A DNA stretch of 9,556 nt from Mariprofundaceae bacterium. GTDB lineage: Bacteria; Pseudomonadota; Zetaproteobacteria; Mariprofundales; Mariprofundaceae. Each line of letters starts with the position of its first letter. Position 1 is the first letter of the stretch. Below the pieces are notes generated by a model that saw only the letters and a list, made by a program, of their open reading frames with translations, had not been told where the DNA came from and ran no database searches. Below, piece by piece: positions 7,026 through 9,556 of the stretch. The DNA lies in NCBI GenBank assembly GCA_030950965.1, contig JAUZQP010000087.1, positions 1 through 9,556 on the forward strand, given 5' to 3'. The translations under genes were made by a program, and so were the position numbers.

Positions 7026-7874
7026 ATGACAAAAGCAGCAAAAGGGCGCGGTTTAGGCAAAGGTTTAAGTGCGTTGTTGATGGATGATAACGCCGATGAT
7101 CCCGCGCACACCAGTCATGTGCTGACCTCACGCATTGAGCCGAACCCTTACCAGCCACGCAAAACATTCCACGAAGCAGAGCTTGCCAGTTTGATTGCAT
7201 CGGTACGTAAAGACGGCATTTTAACCCCTGTGCTATTGCGCCGTATGGGTGATAGCTACCAATTGATTGCTGGGGAACGGCGGTGGCGAGCGGCGCAAGC
7301 GGTGGGACTTCCTGAAGTTCCTGCGGTGATTCGTGATGTCACCGACGCGCAAGCATTGGAATTGGCAATTATTGAAAATGAGCAACGCGATGACCTCACT
7401 GCCATCGAGTCAGGGCGCGCTTACCAGCGGTTAATGGATGACTTTCATTACACGCAACAAAAGATTTCTGAACACATTGGTATCTCGCGCGCTCAAGTAA
7501 GCAACCTGATTCGTCTGCTCAAGCTACCTGCGCAAATTCAATACATGGTAGAAAACCGCACCTTAGACGCAGGTCATGCACGCCCTTTGATCGGCTTAGA
7601 CAGCATCACCGCCGTGCAATTGGCGCGTGTGTGCATAGCTCAAGGCTGGAGTGTTCGACGCATGGAGCAAGAGGTGAAGCGTGCTCAAGCCCCCAGCCGC
7701 AGTAAAGAAGCCCCTCCAGCTGACATGGTGGCATTGGAAGAGGAGTTAACCCGCAGCTTATCGCTTAAAGTGCAATGCCTAAGCAAAAAAAATGGTGGCG
7801 GCGAACTGCGCCTGCATTACACGCAGACAGCAGAGCTGGAGGGCATTCTTCTACGTTTGCGTAAAACATCATGA
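7026..7874 (+). CDS. parB: Chromosome partitioning protein ParB (Spo0J), parS-binding CTPase
   Basis: Binds parS, hydrolyses CTP and slides along DNA as a clamp, forming the partition complex that ParA moves. The 282-residue protein is complete. An N-terminal GRGLGKGLSALL (7-18) resembles the ParA-interacting segment of ParB proteins. The ParB/Srx CTPase domain follows, with NPYQPRKTF (40-48), GERRWRAA (83-90) and ENEQRDDLTAIE (117-128). A helix-turn-helix parS-reading region occupies about 143-166 (TQQKISEHIGISRAQVSNLI), then GHARPLIGL (183-191), and a C-terminal dimerisation domain follows a charged, proline-containing linker (about 221-236). AGGA at 7015-7018 lies seven bases before the ATG, so parB has its own ribosome site 16 bases after parA and need not depend on parA translation. 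It overlaps mtnA by four bases. Confidence 0.97.
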   Translation: MTKAAKGRGLGKGLSALLMDDNADDPAHTSHVLTSRIEPNPYQPRKTFHEAELASLIASVRKDGILTPVLLRRMGDSYQLIAGERRWRAAQAVGLPEVPAVIRDVTDAQALELAIIENEQRDDLTAIESGRAYQRLMDDFHYTQQKISEHIGISRAQVSNLIRLLKLPAQIQYMVENRTLDAGHARPLIGLDSITAVQLARVCIAQGWSVRRMEQEVKRAQAPSRSKEAPPADMVALEEELTRSLSLKVQCLSKKNGGGELRLHYTQTAELEGILLRLRKTS

Positions 7875-8884
7875 ATATCAATGGTCAACACCATCGTGCC
7901 GTGATGTGGAATGTAGCACACCGTTGTCCGCGCTGGATCAATCAGCGAGAGCTACCGTTTAACATTCAGTGGCGTGAATCTGATGATCCTGAAGTGGTGG
8001 CTCTAGCCATTGAATCGATGGAGGTACGCGGCGCGCCCAGCATTGGAGCATTTGCAGCCTTAGGCTTGGCATTGGCATGGCGCAAGGGCGAAGATGCTTT
8101 TCACCAATACTGGCTGCCACGCTTTCGCCGCACACGTCCCACAGCAGTGAACCTTTTTCACGCCTGCGATAATATGGAGCAGGCGGCACGCAACCATGAA
8201 GATATGGTGGCTGTTGCGATGGCTTACGCCGATGCCGAAGTCCAGCGCAACCAAGCGATGGGCGAACACCTAGCGCCACGGCTGGCAGTCGGTGAACGGC
8301 GCATTCTCACCCATTGCAATGCAGGCTGGTTGGCAGCCGTCGATTGGGGCACGGCATTGTCGGGTATCTATCAACTACAACGGCAAGGCGAAACGCCCAA
8401 GGTGTGGGTCGATGAAACGCGCCCGCGCTTGCAGGGCGCACGTTTAACCGCGTGGGAGTTGTTACAAGAAGGGGTGGACTGTCGCTTGCAAGCCGATGTC
8501 GCTGCCGCTTGGATGATGGCTTGCGGTCAGGTCGATGCCATAGTTACAGGGGCCGACCGCATTGCTGCTAATGGTGACACGGCGAACAAAATCGGTACGT
8601 ATGCCTTAGCTTTAGCAGCCAAGGCGCACGGCATTCCTTTTTATATTGCAGCCCCTCGCAGCACGATGGATGCCCACTGCCCCGATGGTCGCAGTATTCC
8701 CATTGAGCAGCGCGATGAGCAAGAGGTGACCCACGCCCAGGGTTTAGATGCCCTTGGTGCAACACATACCTTGCGCATTGCCAGCCTTGGTGTTGCAGCC
8801 AACAATCCTGCCTTTGATGTTACACCGTATGATTATATTACCGCCATTGTGTGCGAAGATGGTGAGTGGCTCCCTGAACGCTGA
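7871..8884 (+). CDS. mtnA: S-methyl-5-thioribose-1-phosphate isomerase MtnA
   Basis: Cytoplasmic aldose-ketose isomerase of the methionine salvage pathway, converting 5-methylthioribose-1-phosphate to the ribulose form; it belongs to the eIF2B-alpha-like fold. At 337 residues the protein is close to family length. Characteristic segments are VRGAPSIGA (52-60), ILTHCNAGWLA with the catalytic cysteine Cys149 (145-155), VWVDETRPRLQGARLTAWEL (178-197), GADRIAANGDTANKIGTYALA with catalytic Asp229 (227-247), and a late AANNPAFDVTPYDYI. These catalytic blocks separate it from the regulatory eIF2B homologues. The ATG overlaps the parB stop as ATGA with no clear ribosome site, so translation is probably coupled to parB. 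No other methionine-salvage gene is in the window, so its pathway partners would lie elsewhere. Confidence 0.95.
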   Translation: MNINGQHHRAVMWNVAHRCPRWINQRELPFNIQWRESDDPEVVALAIESMEVRGAPSIGAFAALGLALAWRKGEDAFHQYWLPRFRRTRPTAVNLFHACDNMEQAARNHEDMVAVAMAYADAEVQRNQAMGEHLAPRLAVGERRILTHCNAGWLAAVDWGTALSGIYQLQRQGETPKVWVDETRPRLQGARLTAWELLQEGVDCRLQADVAAAWMMACGQVDAIVTGADRIAANGDTANKIGTYALALAAKAHGIPFYIAAPRSTMDAHCPDGRSIPIEQRDEQEVTHAQGLDALGATHTLRIASLGVAANNPAFDVTPYDYITAIVCEDGEWLPER

Positions 8885-9556
8885 GGGATTAACGCAACGC
8901 GCTTTACTGCAACAAGCAACACAATCTTTGCAGCAGGTAGGCTGTGAATCGCCGCGCTTGGATGCCGAAGTATTGTGGCAACATCTGAGCGGTCAATCTC
9001 GCGTAGATATGATTATTCGCGCCCACGATGCGGTCAGCCCTGAGCTGGCACAGCGCTACCAAACATGGCTTGCTCGCCGTCAATTACGCGAGCCTGTAGC
9101 CTATATTACGGGTGAAAAAGAGTTTTGGAGCCGTACGTTTAACGTTTCGGAAGCAACGCTGATTCCACGCCCCGAAACGGAGCATATCATTGAATGGGCG
9201 TTAGCAACCTTCCCCGACCCACAACAAAACTGGTGCTTTGCCGATGTGGGCACAGGTTCAGGCTGCATTGCTGTGACGTTGGCTTGTGAGTTCCCTCATG
9301 CGACTATTATTGCCAGCGATATTTCCGTCGCTGCCCTACAGGTCGCACAAACCAACGCTCGCCGTCATGGTGTGGAAGATCGCGTGTTGTTTGTTGCTGC
9401 CGACCTATTAAGTGCCACCGCAGCAGCATCGTTTGATGCCGTGCTATCCAATCCACCCTATGTGACAAAAGAAGAGATGAACGAGTTAAAACAAGAGCTT
9501 AGCTATGAACCTACGGAAGCATTAACCGATCACAGTGATGGTCTATGCTGCATGCG
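8859..9556 (+). CDS. prmC: Peptide chain release factor glutamine-N5 methyltransferase PrmC (HemK), C-terminally cut by the window edge
   Basis: Methylates the glutamine of the GGQ motif in release factors RF1 and RF2 using SAM, which improves termination. The window holds 232 codons of an open frame that runs off the right edge. Visible features are the N-terminal helical domain, REPVAYITGEKEFW (77-90), IPRPETE (102-108), SAM motif I DVGTGSGCIAV (129-139), an acidic Asp154 after the second strand, and the catalytic SNPPYV (197-202), where NPPY binds the target glutamine. ATG at 8859-8861 is directly followed by GTG, and either could be the start; neither has a strong ribosome site. The gene overlaps mtnA by 26 bases in another frame, so coupling is likely. 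Confidence 0.95.
   Translation, partial: MVSGSLNAEGLTQRALLQQATQSLQQVGCESPRLDAEVLWQHLSGQSRVDMIIRAHDAVSPELAQRYQTWLARRQLREPVAYITGEKEFWSRTFNVSEATLIPRPETEHIIEWALATFPDPQQNWCFADVGTGSGCIAVTLACEFPHATIIASDISVAALQVAQTNARRHGVEDRVLFVAADLLSATAAASFDAVLSNPPYVTKEEMNELKQELSYEPTEALTDHSDGLCCM

Noticed and set aside
7785..7792. Run of eight A in parB that could cause slippage or frameshifting
   Set aside because: The parB frame is intact through it to a normal C-terminus. No slippery heptamer with a clear downstream hairpin and no extended alternative frame product was seen.

Overview
The window is a compact stretch of a bacterial chromosome, almost certainly from a ubiquinone-making member of the Pseudomonadota. 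The evidence is a ubiE-ubiJ-ubiB operon together with the mnmG-rsmG-parA-parB block that usually lies close to the replication origin. I cannot assign genus or class from the sequence: a gammaproteobacterium or a neighbouring class fits, and nothing in the window decides it. There is no RNA gene, insertion sequence, CRISPR array or long repeat, and no gap between genes exceeds about 150 bases.

Left half (1-3636), minus strand: five genes read leftward in the order ubiE, ubiJ, ubiB, folA and the first 22 codons of a probable GNAT acetyltransferase. The first four overlap by 4, 4 and 8 bases, which indicates one transcript with coupled translation. UbiE is the C-methyltransferase of ubiquinone synthesis, UbiJ is an SCP2-fold lipid-binding accessory factor, and UbiB is an atypical kinase/ATPase anchored in the inner membrane. 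FolA (dihydrofolate reductase) sits at the end of this quinone operon, which is a less usual place for it.

Divergent region (about 3637-3782): a short spacer holds weak candidate promoters in both directions and, at its right edge, a near-perfect parS centromere site (15 of 16 bases) overlapping the start of mnmG.

Right half (3783-9556), plus strand: mnmG (tRNA wobble-uridine modification), rsmG (16S rRNA methylation), parA, parB (chromosome segregation), mtnA (methylthioribose-1-phosphate isomerase, methionine salvage) and the first 232 codons of prmC (release-factor methyltransferase). The genes overlap or nearly touch. A perfect 16-base parS palindrome, TGTTTCACGTGAAACA, lies across the rsmG/parA junction. 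It encodes the last residues of RsmG and probably contains the GTG start codon of parA.

The most notable observation is that parA carries an in-frame TAA at 6449-6451. Good ParA sequence continues in the same frame on both sides, so this is a single nonsense codon rather than a frameshift. ParB and both parS sites look intact. Either the ParA partner is broken or truncated here, or the base is a sequencing or assembly error. The second notable observation is that both parS sites share one geometry: a Shine-Dalgarno sequence just upstream and an in-frame GTG at the same position inside the palindrome. I found no clear new biological system; the unusual points concern the parS/parA region and gene order.
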